A stretch of DNA of 64,000 bases, from contig NZ_CP036150.1 of the NCBI RefSeq assembly GCF_008329965.1, positions 2,480,001-2,544,000 of the forward strand, given 5' to 3'. Source of the DNA: Oceanispirochaeta crateris (GTDB lineage Bacteria > Spirochaetota > Spirochaetia > DSM-2461). The translations under genes and the position numbers were made by a program. Below are positions 25,964-33,457 of this stretch, one piece after another (the stretch's first letter is position 1; the number at the start of each line of letters is the position of its first letter). Under the pieces are notes generated by a model, which worked only from the letters and a program-made list of their open reading frames with translations, was not told the origin of the DNA and made no database searches.

Positions 25964-26164
25964 CTATACCTTTCTGATTCCGAGATCAAACTCGTTAATC
26001 ATTGTGTTCAATCGGGCAATGCTTCTTCTCAGATTTCTTTTATCCATCCGATTTTCCACGTGACCCAGAACCATATCAAATCTCATCTTCTGCAGTTTTT
26101 TACTTAGATCATCCTTTTTGGCGATCAGCTCATCAACTGACAGGTCATTGAAACGTTCTTTCAT
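25964..26164 (-). CDS. rpmC: 50S ribosomal protein L29
   Basis: This 66-residue, mostly helical L29 has the [26 protein letters not shown] region typical of the family. It sits at the polypeptide exit, where trigger factor and SRP dock. It lies 2 bp after rplP. Confidence 0.97.
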   Translation of the reverse strand: MKERFNDLSVDELIAKKDDLSKKLQKMRFDMVLGHVENRMDKRNLRRSIARLNTMINEFDLGIRKV

Positions 26165-26166
26165 GA

Positions 26167-26583
26167 CTATTTCGCCTCCTTATAGACGAACTTTGTTTTA
26201 ATAGGTAGTTTGCTGCCGGCAAGGGTCATAGCTTTTTGTGCCAGATCTCTATCGACTCCACCAATTTCAAACATAACTGTTCCAGGTTTTACTTCAGCAA
26301 CCCATTTCTCTGGATTACCTTTACCTTTACCCATTCGAGTTTCAGCAGGTTTCTTGGTATAGGGGATATCCGGAAAGATTCTTATCCAGACTTTTCCGCC
26401 TCTCTTGATATGACGAGTCATCGCCACACGAGCTGCTTCAATCTGTCTAGCAGTGATCCACTTATTATCCATCGCAACCAGTCCACATTCACCGAAGGCA
26501 ATAGTGTTCCCTCTGGTGGCGTTCCCTTTTAAAGGTCCGCCTCTCATTCGTTTTCTATATTTCGTTTTCTTTGGACTCAGCAT
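26167..26583 (-). CDS. rplP: 50S ribosomal protein L16
   Basis: This 138-residue protein begins [16 protein letters not shown] and has the [12 protein letters not shown] and [15 protein letters not shown] motifs. It organises the A-site tRNA elbow region. It lies 3 bp after rpsC. Confidence 0.98.
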   Translation of the reverse strand: MLSPKKTKYRKRMRGGPLKGNATRGNTIAFGECGLVAMDNKWITARQIEAARVAMTRHIKRGGKVWIRIFPDIPYTKKPAETRMGKGKGNPEKWVAEVKPGTVMFEIGGVDRDLAQKAMTLAGSKLPIKTKFVYKEAK

Positions 26584-26586
26584 CTG

Positions 26587-27288
26587 TTAGCTCCTTGAAG
26601 CCTTGTCTCTCTGGTTTCTACTTACCAGAAGTCCGGCATCATCTTTTTGTTCATGACCGTAAACTTCGCCTTTAAAAACCCAGACTTTGATACCGATAAC
26701 ACCAAAGGTTGTATTTGCTTCTGCAAAACCATAATCAATATCAGCTCTCAGTGTATGAAGAGGAATACGTCCCTCTTTCACTTCCTGAGTTCTGGCCATT
26801 TCAGCACCACCGAGTCTTCCGGAAACTTTAATTTTGATTCCTTTAACTCCAGCTTTCATTGAGTTTGATGCAGTCATCTTAAGAACTCTTCTAAAAGCAA
26901 CACGGCCTTTCAACTGACGGGCAATATTCAGGGCAATAATCTGTGCATCAGCTTCTGGCTTCTTCACTTCTTTGATTTTCACCTGAATCTTCTTGTCAGT
27001 CATCTTCTGCAGTCTCTGACCGATCTTTTCGATATTGGCACCTTTGGTTCCAATAATCACACCAGGTCTTGCAGTGTAGATCATCATGGTAATTCGCTGT
27101 GGCTGCCTAATGATTTCAATATCACCAATTTCAGCACCTCGAGCTTCGGGACTGTCCATAAGGGCTTTCCGAAGAGCCAGATCTTCATGCAATGAATCAG
27201 CATAATCTCTGGGGTCAACATACCATTTTGACTTCCAAGTTTTATTAATACCCAGTCTGAGACCGTAAGGATTTACTTTCTGTCCCAT
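26587..27288 (-). CDS. rpsC: 30S ribosomal protein S3
   Basis: This 233-residue protein begins MGQKVNPYGLRLGI, has a KH domain (RPGVIIGTKGANIEKI) and a C-domain with RLGGAEMARTQEVKEGRIPLHTLRADIDYG. It helps unwind mRNA at the entry channel. It follows rplV directly with no gap. Confidence 0.98.
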   Translation of the reverse strand: MGQKVNPYGLRLGINKTWKSKWYVDPRDYADSLHEDLALRKALMDSPEARGAEIGDIEIIRQPQRITMMIYTARPGVIIGTKGANIEKIGQRLQKMTDKKIQVKIKEVKKPEADAQIIALNIARQLKGRVAFRRVLKMTASNSMKAGVKGIKIKVSGRLGGAEMARTQEVKEGRIPLHTLRADIDYGFAEANTTFGVIGIKVWVFKGEVYGHEQKDDAGLLVSRNQRDKASRS

Positions 27289-27651
27289 TTATTCCCCCGT
27301 ACTTCCTAATTCATCTACTACTACAGAAATATGTGAAGATCTCTTAAGCAGTCTATCTGCTCTTCCCCTGGAACGAGGCCACATTCTTTTTTGAATGGGT
27401 CCGTTATCTACAAACAGTTCTTTGATATAAAGGGCATCTTCATCAAGCATATTATTCTGATGCAGTGCATTAGCGGCTGCAGACAAAACAACTTTCTTTA
27501 ATAATTTTGCACCTTTATTCGGCAGATTCTCAAGAATCGCAACTGCCTCAGAATAAGGTTTCCTTCTAATATTATCAGCAATAGGTCTGATTTTAGTGGG
27601 AGACATTGGCAAATTCTTAGCTATGGCTTTGTAACCTTTCTTTGCTTCCAT
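27289..27651 (-). CDS. rplV: 50S ribosomal protein L22
   Basis: L22 of about 120 residues; MSPTKIRPIADNIRRKPYSEA and the C-terminal MWPRSRGRADRLLKRSSHI loop lie in the exit tunnel. I take the ATG at 27651 as the start; a GTG directly before it abuts the ribosome site. Confidence 0.96.
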   Translation of the reverse strand: MEAKKGYKAIAKNLPMSPTKIRPIADNIRRKPYSEAVAILENLPNKGAKLLKKVVLSAAANALHQNNMLDEDALYIKELFVDNGPIQKRMWPRSRGRADRLLKRSSHISVVVDELGSTGE

Positions 27652-27658
27652 CACTCAC

Positions 27659-27940
27659 CTACCTTTTCGATTTCTTATCGGAACCAGCATGTCCTCTGAA
27701 CACTCTGGTTGGAGAAAACTCACCAAGTTTATGACCAACAAGATTTTCTGTTACATATACAGGAATCCATGTTTTGCCATTGTAAACCGAAACTGTCAAA
27801 CCGACCATTTCAGGAATAATCGTGGAAGTTCTACTGAAAGTCTTAACCATAGACTTTTTGGAACCTGATTTATTCTGTTCAATAACCTTTTTGTACAAGC
27901 TTTTGGCAATAAACGGTCCCTTTTTAATTGATCTAGACAC
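27659..27940 (-). CDS. rpsS: 30S ribosomal protein S19
   Basis: This 93-residue protein starts [18 protein letters not shown] and has [28 protein letters not shown], the S19 core, ending [11 protein letters not shown]. It is in the 30S head near the A site. It follows rplB by 9 bp. Confidence 0.98.
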   Translation of the reverse strand: MSRSIKKGPFIAKSLYKKVIEQNKSGSKKSMVKTFSRTSTIIPEMVGLTVSVYNGKTWIPVYVTENLVGHKLGEFSPTRVFRGHAGSDKKSKR

Positions 27941-27949
27941 GTTTTACTC

Positions 27950-28774
27950 CTATTTCCTTCTCTTAACAATAAAATTGTCAGAGTTCTTGTGTTTCTTTCT
28001 TGTCTTGAAACCTTTGGTTGGTTTTCCCCAGGGGGAAACAGGATGACGTCCACCGGATGTCTTACCTTCACCACCACCATGGGGGTGATCAACCGGGTTC
28101 ATAACAACCCCTCTTACCTTAGGTCTCTTGCCCATCCATCTGGAACGACCGGCTTTACCGACTTTCACATTCATGTGATCTTCGTTACCGACTTCACCAA
28201 TGGTAGCAATACATTTGTTCAGGACAAGTCGCATTTCACCAGAAGGCATCTTAAGTGTTACATAATCGCCTTCTTTAGCTGCAATAAGAGCTCCACCACC
28301 GGCGGTTCTTACCATCTGCGCACCACGACCGAGCTGTAATTCAACACAGTGAACAACACGACCTACAGGAATATTTTCCAAAGGAAGAGCATTACCAACT
28401 TCAATGGGTGAATTAGGTCCGCTCAAAAGAACAGTTCCTACTTCAACACCCTTTGGTGCTATGATATAGCGTTTCTCTCCATCTGCATAATGTAACAGAG
28501 CGATGTTAGCAGATCTGTTCGGATCGTATTCGATCTGAGCAACCTTTGCAGGAATATCAATTTTATTCCTTCTGAAATCGATCTCTCTGTACTTTCTCTT
28601 ATGACCACCACCACGGCGGCGAACACTAATCCGACCTCCAGCTCCACGACCGGCTTTTGAAGATTTACCGGAAGAGAGTGATTTCTCAGGCTGACTTCGA
28701 GTAATACCCTCAAAGGTCAAGCTCTGTCTAAATCTCTGGGACGGTGTTCTAGGATTATACTTTTTTATACCCAC
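27950..28774 (-). CDS. rplB: 50S ribosomal protein L2
   Basis: This 274-residue protein has the L2 core and the conserved C-terminal motif [31 protein letters not shown], whose histidine is close to the peptidyl transferase centre. Length is typical. It follows rplW by 15 bp. Confidence 0.98.
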   Translation of the reverse strand: MGIKKYNPRTPSQRFRQSLTFEGITRSQPEKSLSSGKSSKAGRGAGGRISVRRRGGGHKRKYREIDFRRNKIDIPAKVAQIEYDPNRSANIALLHYADGEKRYIIAPKGVEVGTVLLSGPNSPIEVGNALPLENIPVGRVVHCVELQLGRGAQMVRTAGGGALIAAKEGDYVTLKMPSGEMRLVLNKCIATIGEVGNEDHMNVKVGKAGRSRWMGKRPKVRGVVMNPVDHPHGGGEGKTSGGRHPVSPWGKPTKGFKTRKKHKNSDNFIVKRRK

Positions 28775-28789
28775 AGAATTACTCCTACC

Positions 28790-29104
28790 TTACACGCCTT
28801 CAAAAGCATCGATTTTCTCACCTTCGGCAAGTGTCACAATTGCTTTTTTCCAGGACGCAGTCTTACCATAACCTCTTTTGAAGCTGGCAGCTGAAATAGG
28901 AACATTCGCTTTCTTCTTTCCACGAACATTCACAATATTACAGCTGACTGGATTCACAGAAAAAATACTTTTTACTGCTTCAATCACCTGGATCTTATTT
29001 GCTTTCTTATCAACCTTGAAGACATACTTCTTACATTCTCCATCACGAAGAACATTCGATTTTTCTGTCAATACAGGTTCTATAACTACTTTATAGGCAT
29101 CCAT
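28790..29104 (-). CDS. rplW: 50S ribosomal protein L23
   Basis: L23 of about 104 residues starting MDAYKVVIEPVLTEKS, with the family's long basic strand (RGKKKANVPISAASFKRGYG). The ATG at 29104 is chosen since GAGG lies 6 bp upstream; an ATG four codons earlier overlaps the rplD stop region. It sits at the exit port and binds trigger factor. Confidence 0.96.
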   Translation of the reverse strand: MDAYKVVIEPVLTEKSNVLRDGECKKYVFKVDKKANKIQVIEAVKSIFSVNPVSCNIVNVRGKKKANVPISAASFKRGYGKTASWKKAIVTLAEGEKIDAFEGV

Positions 29105-29112
29105 ACTCAACC

Positions 29113-29739
29113 TCATCTACCATAAAATTCGTTCAGCTTTGAAACGGCGCCTTCCAACATCAGAACATTCTTTCCATAAAAAAGAGTATGTGCACTCAAT
29201 CTGTTATAGGAAAGGAATCTAACATTAGGAAGATTACGACCGGCCTGTCTGATCAACTTATCATCATCCTTAAGGACAACAACAGTTTTCTCATCATTTA
29301 CCAAAGCTTTCAGAATGGCTTTAAAATCTTTGGTCTTTCCGGTTTCTACCGTAAAATCTTCAACAATCTTGAATTTATTCTCATCCTGGGCTTTCAGGCT
29401 CAGTATGGATTTCATAGCCAACTGTTTTACTTTCTTTGGAAGAACATAGCTGTAGTCTCTCGGTTTAGGACCGAATACGATACTACCACCAACCCAGACA
29501 GGAGATCTTCTACGACCGGCTCTCGCACGACCTGTTCCTTTCTGTCTCCAGGGTTTTGCTGTTGTTCCTCTTACTTCACTTCGGGTGAGTGTGCTGGCTG
29601 TCCCAACTCTTTTGTTAGCAAGCTCGTTTTTGATAGCATTGTAAATTGAACCATCACTAACTTCGCGAGCGAATACTGAATCTTCAAGAGTTATTGTCCG
29701 CAGCTCTTTTCCATCAATTGAAAAGACTTTTCTGTCCAT
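29113..29739 (-). CDS. rplD: 50S ribosomal protein L4
   Basis: This 208-residue protein has the tunnel-loop motif PWRQKGTGRARAGRRRSPVW typical of L4. In E. coli L4 represses the S10 operon through its leader. Here a hairpin followed by four Ts precedes rpsJ, but no L4 site can be assigned from sequence. Confidence 0.98.
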   Translation of the reverse strand: MDRKVFSIDGKELRTITLEDSVFAREVSDGSIYNAIKNELANKRVGTASTLTRSEVRGTTAKPWRQKGTGRARAGRRRSPVWVGGSIVFGPKPRDYSYVLPKKVKQLAMKSILSLKAQDENKFKIVEDFTVETGKTKDFKAILKALVNDEKTVVVLKDDDKLIRQAGRNLPNVRFLSYNRLSAHTLFYGKNVLMLEGAVSKLNEFYGR

Positions 29740-29748
29740 AATAATCCT

Positions 29749-30369
29749 CTATTTCTTCTTGGCTTTGCGTACTAAAACAACACTGTCTTTCGTACCGGGT
29801 ACAGCACCCTTGACCAATACAACATTCTTTTCAGCATCTACTTTAACTACTTCCAGATTCTGAACAGTTTTCCGTTCACCACCCATACGTCCGGCCATTT
29901 TAGTACCCTTAATAACTTTTGAAGGGTAAGCTGCCATACCGGTTGAACCGTTGGCTCTGTGGAATTTTGAACCGTGTGTTGCACGTCCACCACTAAAATT
30001 ATGCCGTTTCATAACACCCTGGAAACCTTTTCCTTTGGATGTACCAATAACGTCTACGTAGGAAAATTCTTCTATCAATTCTACACCGAAAGAATCGCCA
30101 ACATTACATTCTTTCTCAAAGTCACGCAGTTCCATTACATGTTTCTTAGGGGTAGTATCATTCTTAAACTGTCCCGCATAAGGTTTGCTAACATGGCTGG
30201 ATTTCATTTCTACAGACCCAAGAACTACCGCGCTATAGCCGTCGCCTTCAACAGTTCTATTGGCTACAACAACATTAGGCTCTACTTTAATAACGGTAAC
30301 AGGAGTTAATATTCCTTCAGAATCAAACACCTGGGTCATTCCAGCTTTCTTGCCAATTAAACCAATCAT
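29749..30369 (-). CDS. rplC: 50S ribosomal protein L3
   Basis: This 206-residue protein starts MIGLIGKKAGMTQVFDSEG and has the GKGFQGVMKRHNFSGG loop and the GSTGMAAYPSKVIKGTKMAG region (Gln is present at the PrmB-modified position in the FQG loop). It is the second gene of the S10 set, 21 bp after rpsJ. Confidence 0.98.
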   Translation of the reverse strand: MIGLIGKKAGMTQVFDSEGILTPVTVIKVEPNVVVANRTVEGDGYSAVVLGSVEMKSSHVSKPYAGQFKNDTTPKKHVMELRDFEKECNVGDSFGVELIEEFSYVDVIGTSKGKGFQGVMKRHNFSGGRATHGSKFHRANGSTGMAAYPSKVIKGTKMAGRMGGERKTVQNLEVVKVDAEKNVVLVKGAVPGTKDSVVLVRKAKKK

Positions 30370-30390
30370 CTAATACCTCAACATTCTTAC

Positions 30391-30699
30391 TTACTGTTTA
30401 ATCTCTACATCCACTCCAGCAGGTAGCTCGAGCTTCATAAGAGCATCCATAACAGCAGAGGTTGGCTCTAAAATATCTATAAGTCTTTTATGAGTTCTCA
30501 TTTCGAACTGCTCTCTAGACTTCTTATTTACAAAAGTTGACTTCAATACAGTAAATTTATTAATCCTTGTAGGCAGAGGGATCGGTCCAGAAACTTTACT
30601 TCCCTGTTTCTGAACGGCCTGTACTATGGCCTTCGCACTCTGGTCAATCAACTCAACGTCAAAACCTCTTAATCTGACGCGTATCCGTTCCTTACCCAT
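30391..30699 (-). CDS. rpsJ: 30S ribosomal protein S10
   Basis: This 102-residue protein begins [19 protein letters not shown] and has [14 protein letters not shown] and the C-terminal [11 protein letters not shown] motif. It also pairs with NusB in antitermination (NusE). GGAGG precedes its ATG, and a strong hairpin (30711-30741) occupies the 57-bp gap to tuf. It opens the S10 gene block. Confidence 0.98.
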   Translation of the reverse strand: MGKERIRVRLRGFDVELIDQSAKAIVQAVQKQGSKVSGPIPLPTRINKFTVLKSTFVNKKSREQFEMRTHKRLIDILEPTSAVMDALMKLELPAGVDVEIKQ

Positions 30700-30710
30700 T
30701 AGTCCTCCAG

Positions 30711-30741
30711 AAAATCGCCCTGCGGTAAATTAACAGGGCGA
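30711..30741 (-). promoter_or_regulatory. Hairpin with U4 tail between tuf and rpsJ (attenuator-like)
   Basis: An 8-bp perfect stem (TCGCCCTG/CAGGGCGA, 30741-30734 with 30722-30715) with an 11-nt loop is followed by TTTT (30714-30711). It sits 11 bases before the rpsJ ATG and just upstream of GGAGG. The short U-tract suggests partial termination or a translational regulatory element ahead of the S10 genes. Confidence 0.6.
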
Positions 30742-30756
30742 CACTTACAATTACTC

Positions 30757-31944
30757 TTATGTTAAAATCTCAATGATCTGACCTGAAGCAACAGTTCTTC
30801 CACCTTCACGGATTGAGAATCTGAGTCCATTATCCATAGCAATGGCGTGAATCAGTTCAGCACTAATTTCAGTGTTATCACCAGGCATTACCATCTGCTT
30901 ATCTTCTGGAAGAGTTACAGTTCCGGTAATATCGGTTGTTCTGAAATAGAACTGGGGTCTGTATCCAGAAAAGAAAGGATTGTGACGTCCACCCTCTTCT
31001 TTGGTCAGACAGTACAGGGTTGCTTTGAACTTTGTGTGGGGAGAAATTGAACCGGGTTTACAAAGAACCTGTCCTCTCTGAACTTCGTTCTTATCAATAC
31101 CACGAAGAAGTGTACCGATATTATCACCAGCCTGACCTTCATCCAGCAGTTTGTTGAACATTTCTACACCAGTACAAGTGGTTGTTTTGCTGTCTTTGAT
31201 ACCAACGATCTCAATCTGATCTCCAACATGAAGTACACCCTTTTCAATACGACCAGTTACAACAGTACCACGCCCGGAAATTGAAAATACGTCTTCAATA
31301 GGCATCAAGAATGGCTGATCTACAGCTCTGTCAGGAATCGGGAAATAGCTGTCCATTGCATCCAGAAGTTCCTGAATACTAGCAGTCTTTTCACCGTCTT
31401 CAATGTTTGACATAGCTTCGAAAGCTGATCCTTTGATAATTGGTGTATCGTCTCCGGGGAAACCATACTCATCCAGAAGCTCACGAACTTCCATCTCAAC
31501 AAGGTCAACCAATTCAGGGTCAGCCAAGTCCAATTTGTTCATGAATACGATCAGTTTAGGAACACCAACCTGTCTAGCCAGAAGGATGTGCTCTCTAGTC
31601 TGGGGCTCAGGTCCGGAGTCAGCAGCAACGAGAAGGACAGCTCCGTCCATCTGTGCAGCACCGGTAATCATGTTCTTGATGTAGTCAGCATGACCTGGAC
31701 AGTCAACATGAGCATAGTGACGAGTGTCTGTTTCATACTCAACGTGTCTAGTGTTGATAGTAATACCACGCTCTCTTTCTTCGGGCGCATTATCAATATC
31801 TTCATAACTCATGACCTTACTACCACTTTTTACTGAACAATACATTGAGATTGCAGCTGTAAGAGTAGTTTTCCCGTGGTCAACATGACCAATAGTACCG
31901 ACATTAATATGCGGTTTGCTTCGTTGAAATTTTTCCTTAGCCAT
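30757..31944 (-). CDS. tuf: Elongation factor Tu
   Basis: This 395-residue GTPase has G motifs [18 protein letters not shown] and NKLD, and domains 2 and 3 with the [10 protein letters not shown] region. It brings aminoacyl-tRNA to the ribosome. A strong AGGAGG lies 5 bp upstream of the ATG. fusA, which often sits between rpsG and tuf, is missing. A 367-bp gap with terminators and a probable promoter lies upstream instead. Only one tuf copy is seen in this window. Confidence 0.98.
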   Translation of the reverse strand: MAKEKFQRSKPHINVGTIGHVDHGKTTLTAAISMYCSVKSGSKVMSYEDIDNAPEERERGITINTRHVEYETDTRHYAHVDCPGHADYIKNMITGAAQMDGAVLLVAADSGPEPQTREHILLARQVGVPKLIVFMNKLDLADPELVDLVEMEVRELLDEYGFPGDDTPIIKGSAFEAMSNIEDGEKTASIQELLDAMDSYFPIPDRAVDQPFLMPIEDVFSISGRGTVVTGRIEKGVLHVGDQIEIVGIKDSKTTTCTGVEMFNKLLDEGQAGDNIGTLLRGIDKNEVQRGQVLCKPGSISPHTKFKATLYCLTKEEGGRHNPFFSGYRPQFYFRTTDITGTVTLPEDKQMVMPGDNTEISAELIHAIAMDNGLRFSIREGGRTVASGQIIEILT

Positions 31945-31965
31945 TTCTACCTCCTAGGCTCTTTT

Positions 31966-32009
31966 AAAAAAAACGCTCTCTTCGGATGTCCCTAAGCGGG
32001 CATCAGCGT
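31966..32009 (-). terminator. Terminator-like hairpin in the tuf leader
   Basis: On the minus strand, GATGCCC pairs with GGG-A-CATC (one bulged base, 5-nt loop). The hairpin is flanked by an outer ACGCT/AGCGT stem and followed by a run of Ts (31972-31966). It ends 22 bases before the tuf ATG and just before AGGAGG. Depending on the transcription start, it is either an attenuator or a second insulating terminator. Confidence 0.65.
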
Positions 32010-32010
32010 G

Positions 32011-32040
32011 ATACTAGCAAAAACAGCTATTACACGACAA
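32011..32040 (-). promoter_or_regulatory. Putative tuf promoter (extended -10)
   Basis: On the minus strand, TTGTCG (32040-32035) and TAGTAT (32016-32011) are 18 bp apart, and TGC directly before the -10 gives an extended -10 element. The predicted start near 32004 coincides with the first base of the inner hairpin of the leader structure. The -35 match is weak. Confidence 0.45.
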
Positions 32041-32244
32041 CATCCAAACAACAGAAAAGATCTATTTATGACGGATTTTTACACTAAAAGAACAGAACTA
32101 AGGAGAAAGTACCTTATATGTCGGCACAACAACTCTTCCATCCACCTATCTGACAAATACAAACGGTTTGGAACACAGGAAGACAAGCAGCTCAATGCTG
32201 ATCGTCGCACATAACCTCTGTCACAGTAGCGGCCTTCCTTTCTT

Positions 32245-32266
32245 AAAAAAATCGGAAGGCATTCCG
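32245..32266 (-). terminator. Intrinsic terminator after rpsG
   Basis: On the minus strand, CGGAA (32266-32262) pairs with TTCCG (32257-32253) around a 4-nt loop and is followed by ATTTTTTT (32252-32245). It probably ends the rpsL-rpsG transcript. Confidence 0.7.
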
Positions 32267-32272
32267 TCGAGG

Positions 32273-32298
32273 GGTTTGCTGCTTTAAAACAGCAAACC
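32273..32298 (-). repeat. 9-bp perfect inverted repeat after rpsG
   Basis: GGTTTGCTG and CAGCAAACC surround an 8-nt A/T-rich loop, 14 bp downstream of the rpsG stop and just upstream of the intrinsic terminator. There is no T-run. It may protect the 3' end of the message or act with the terminator. Confidence 0.75.
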
Positions 32299-32311
32299 TA
32301 TTATTTCAAAC

Positions 32312-32782
32312 TCACCACTTATAGTGTGAGAATGCCTTATTGGCCTCAGCCATTCTATGAGTATCTTCTTTCTTCTTGAAAGCTGTACCTGTAGAATTGG
32401 ATGCATCCATGATTTCCGCACTAAGCTTCTCGCTCATGCTTCTACCACTTCTATTTCTTGCTGCAGCAATCAACCATCTCATAGCCAGAGCTTCTCTTCT
32501 GGACTCCCGAATTTCAACAGGAACCTGATAAGTAGAACCACCAACACGTCTGGACTTAACCTCAACAGCAGGTCTAATGTTTTCTAAAGCTTTCAGAAAT
32601 GTCTGAAGCTCATCTTCACTACCCTTTTCTTTAACAATACTCAATGCGCCATAAATACAGGCAGCACTTGTAGATTTTTTTCCATCAAGCATCATGCGCT
32701 TAATAAATTTTTCCAGCGTTGTATTATTATATTTTGAATCTGGCATTACCGGTCGTACCGGCGCCTCTCGTCTTCTCGCCAT
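32312..32782 (-). CDS. rpsG: 30S ribosomal protein S7
   Basis: This 156-residue protein has the S7 motifs [21 protein letters not shown] and [14 protein letters not shown], ending [11 protein letters not shown]. It nucleates folding of the 30S head and touches E-site tRNA. It lies 11 bp after rpsL, the expected str order, and is followed by the terminator rather than fusA. Confidence 0.98.
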   Translation of the reverse strand: MARRREAPVRPVMPDSKYNNTTLEKFIKRMMLDGKKSTSAACIYGALSIVKEKGSEDELQTFLKALENIRPAVEVKSRRVGGSTYQVPVEIRESRREALAMRWLIAAARNRSGRSMSEKLSAEIMDASNSTGTAFKKKEDTHRMAEANKAFSHYKW

Positions 32783-32793
32783 AATCCCCTACC

Positions 32794-33168
32794 TTAAGCC
32801 TTCGGTTTCTTAGTACCATACTTGGATCTGGATTTCTTTCTTCCATCTACACCAAGAGTATCTTTTGTACCACGAATAATTTTATACCGCACACCGGGAA
32901 GGTCTTTTACCTTTCCGCCACGTAGAACAACTACGGAGTGCTCCTGTAGATTGTGTCCAATCCCAGGAATATATGCAGTCACTTCCACACCATTGGTCAA
33001 TCTGACCCTGGCTACTTTACGAAGTGCCGAGTTAGGTTTCTTAGGAGTTATGGTCATAACCCTCGTACAAACTCCCCTTTTCTGGGGACAAGCCTGAAGT
33101 GCGGGAGCTTTATTCTTTTTCTCTAAAGACTTCCGACCGTTTCGGACTAATTGATTTATTGTAGGCAT
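32794..33168 (-). CDS. rpsL: 30S ribosomal protein S12
   Basis: This 124-residue protein has [13 protein letters not shown] at its start and [17 protein letters not shown], with Lys43 (the streptomycin-sensitive residue), and [24 protein letters not shown]. It controls decoding accuracy. A consensus-like promoter with an inverted repeat lies upstream (33213-33242), so rpsL can be transcribed apart from rpoC. Confidence 0.98.
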   Translation of the reverse strand: MPTINQLVRNGRKSLEKKNKAPALQACPQKRGVCTRVMTITPKKPNSALRKVARVRLTNGVEVTAYIPGIGHNLQEHSVVVLRGGKVKDLPGVRYKIIRGTKDTLGVDGRKKSRSKYGTKKPKA

Positions 33169-33212
33169 TTATACTACATTCTCCCATTAACTAATTGAAT
33201 TAAATGCATAGC

Positions 33213-33242
33213 GACTCTAACAATTCTAAAACTTAGAGTCAA
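33213..33242 (-). promoter_or_regulatory. rpsL promoter overlapping an 8-bp inverted repeat
   Basis: On the minus strand, TTGACT (33242-33237) and TAGAGT (33219-33214) are 17 bp apart. The boxes lie inside a perfect inverted repeat GACTCTAA (33240-33233) / TTAGAGTC (33220-33213), which centres on the spacer. Such a dyad could be an operator, or the repeat may be coincidental. Confidence 0.6.
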
Positions 33243-33271
33243 GCACAATTAAGATATATATGGAATTTTCT

Positions 33272-33293
33272 CAAAAAAGCGATACACTTCGCT
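33272..33293 (-). terminator. Intrinsic terminator between rpoC and rpsL
   Basis: On the minus strand, AGCGA (33293-33289) pairs with TCGCT (33282-33278) around a 6-nt loop, followed by TTTTTT. It lies about 165 bp after the rpoC stop and just before the rpsL promoter, so it separates the rpoBC and rpsLG transcripts. The rest of the 289-bp gap has no gene. Confidence 0.6.
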
Positions 33294-33457
33294 GTTTTAA
33301 AAAAATCGTTATCGAAAAGACCAGCATAATCTTCCCGGTAAAAACCACAGGCATCACTGCCATTTTTTATACAATCACAGCCCTTTTTAGTTGTGAAAAA
33401 ACAATGTTTAGGATTTAAACTTGCCTTTTCAACAATTTAAAAGGGTGCAAAAGCTAT

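Larger units (their letters stand above)
31945..32311 (-). other. Long rpsG-tuf intergenic region (no gene)
   Basis: This 367-bp gap has no convincing gene on either strand. It holds, in minus-strand order, an inverted repeat just after rpsG (32273-32298), an intrinsic terminator (32245-32266), an AT-rich spacer, a probable tuf promoter (32011-32040), and a second terminator-like structure in the tuf leader (31966-32009). This is where fusA would stand in many bacteria. Confidence 0.8.

Noticed and set aside
32008-32214. Small plus-strand frame of 68 codons in the rpsG-tuf gap
   Set aside because: No ribosome site, a poor start context, and it runs across the tuf promoter and leader elements on the other strand.
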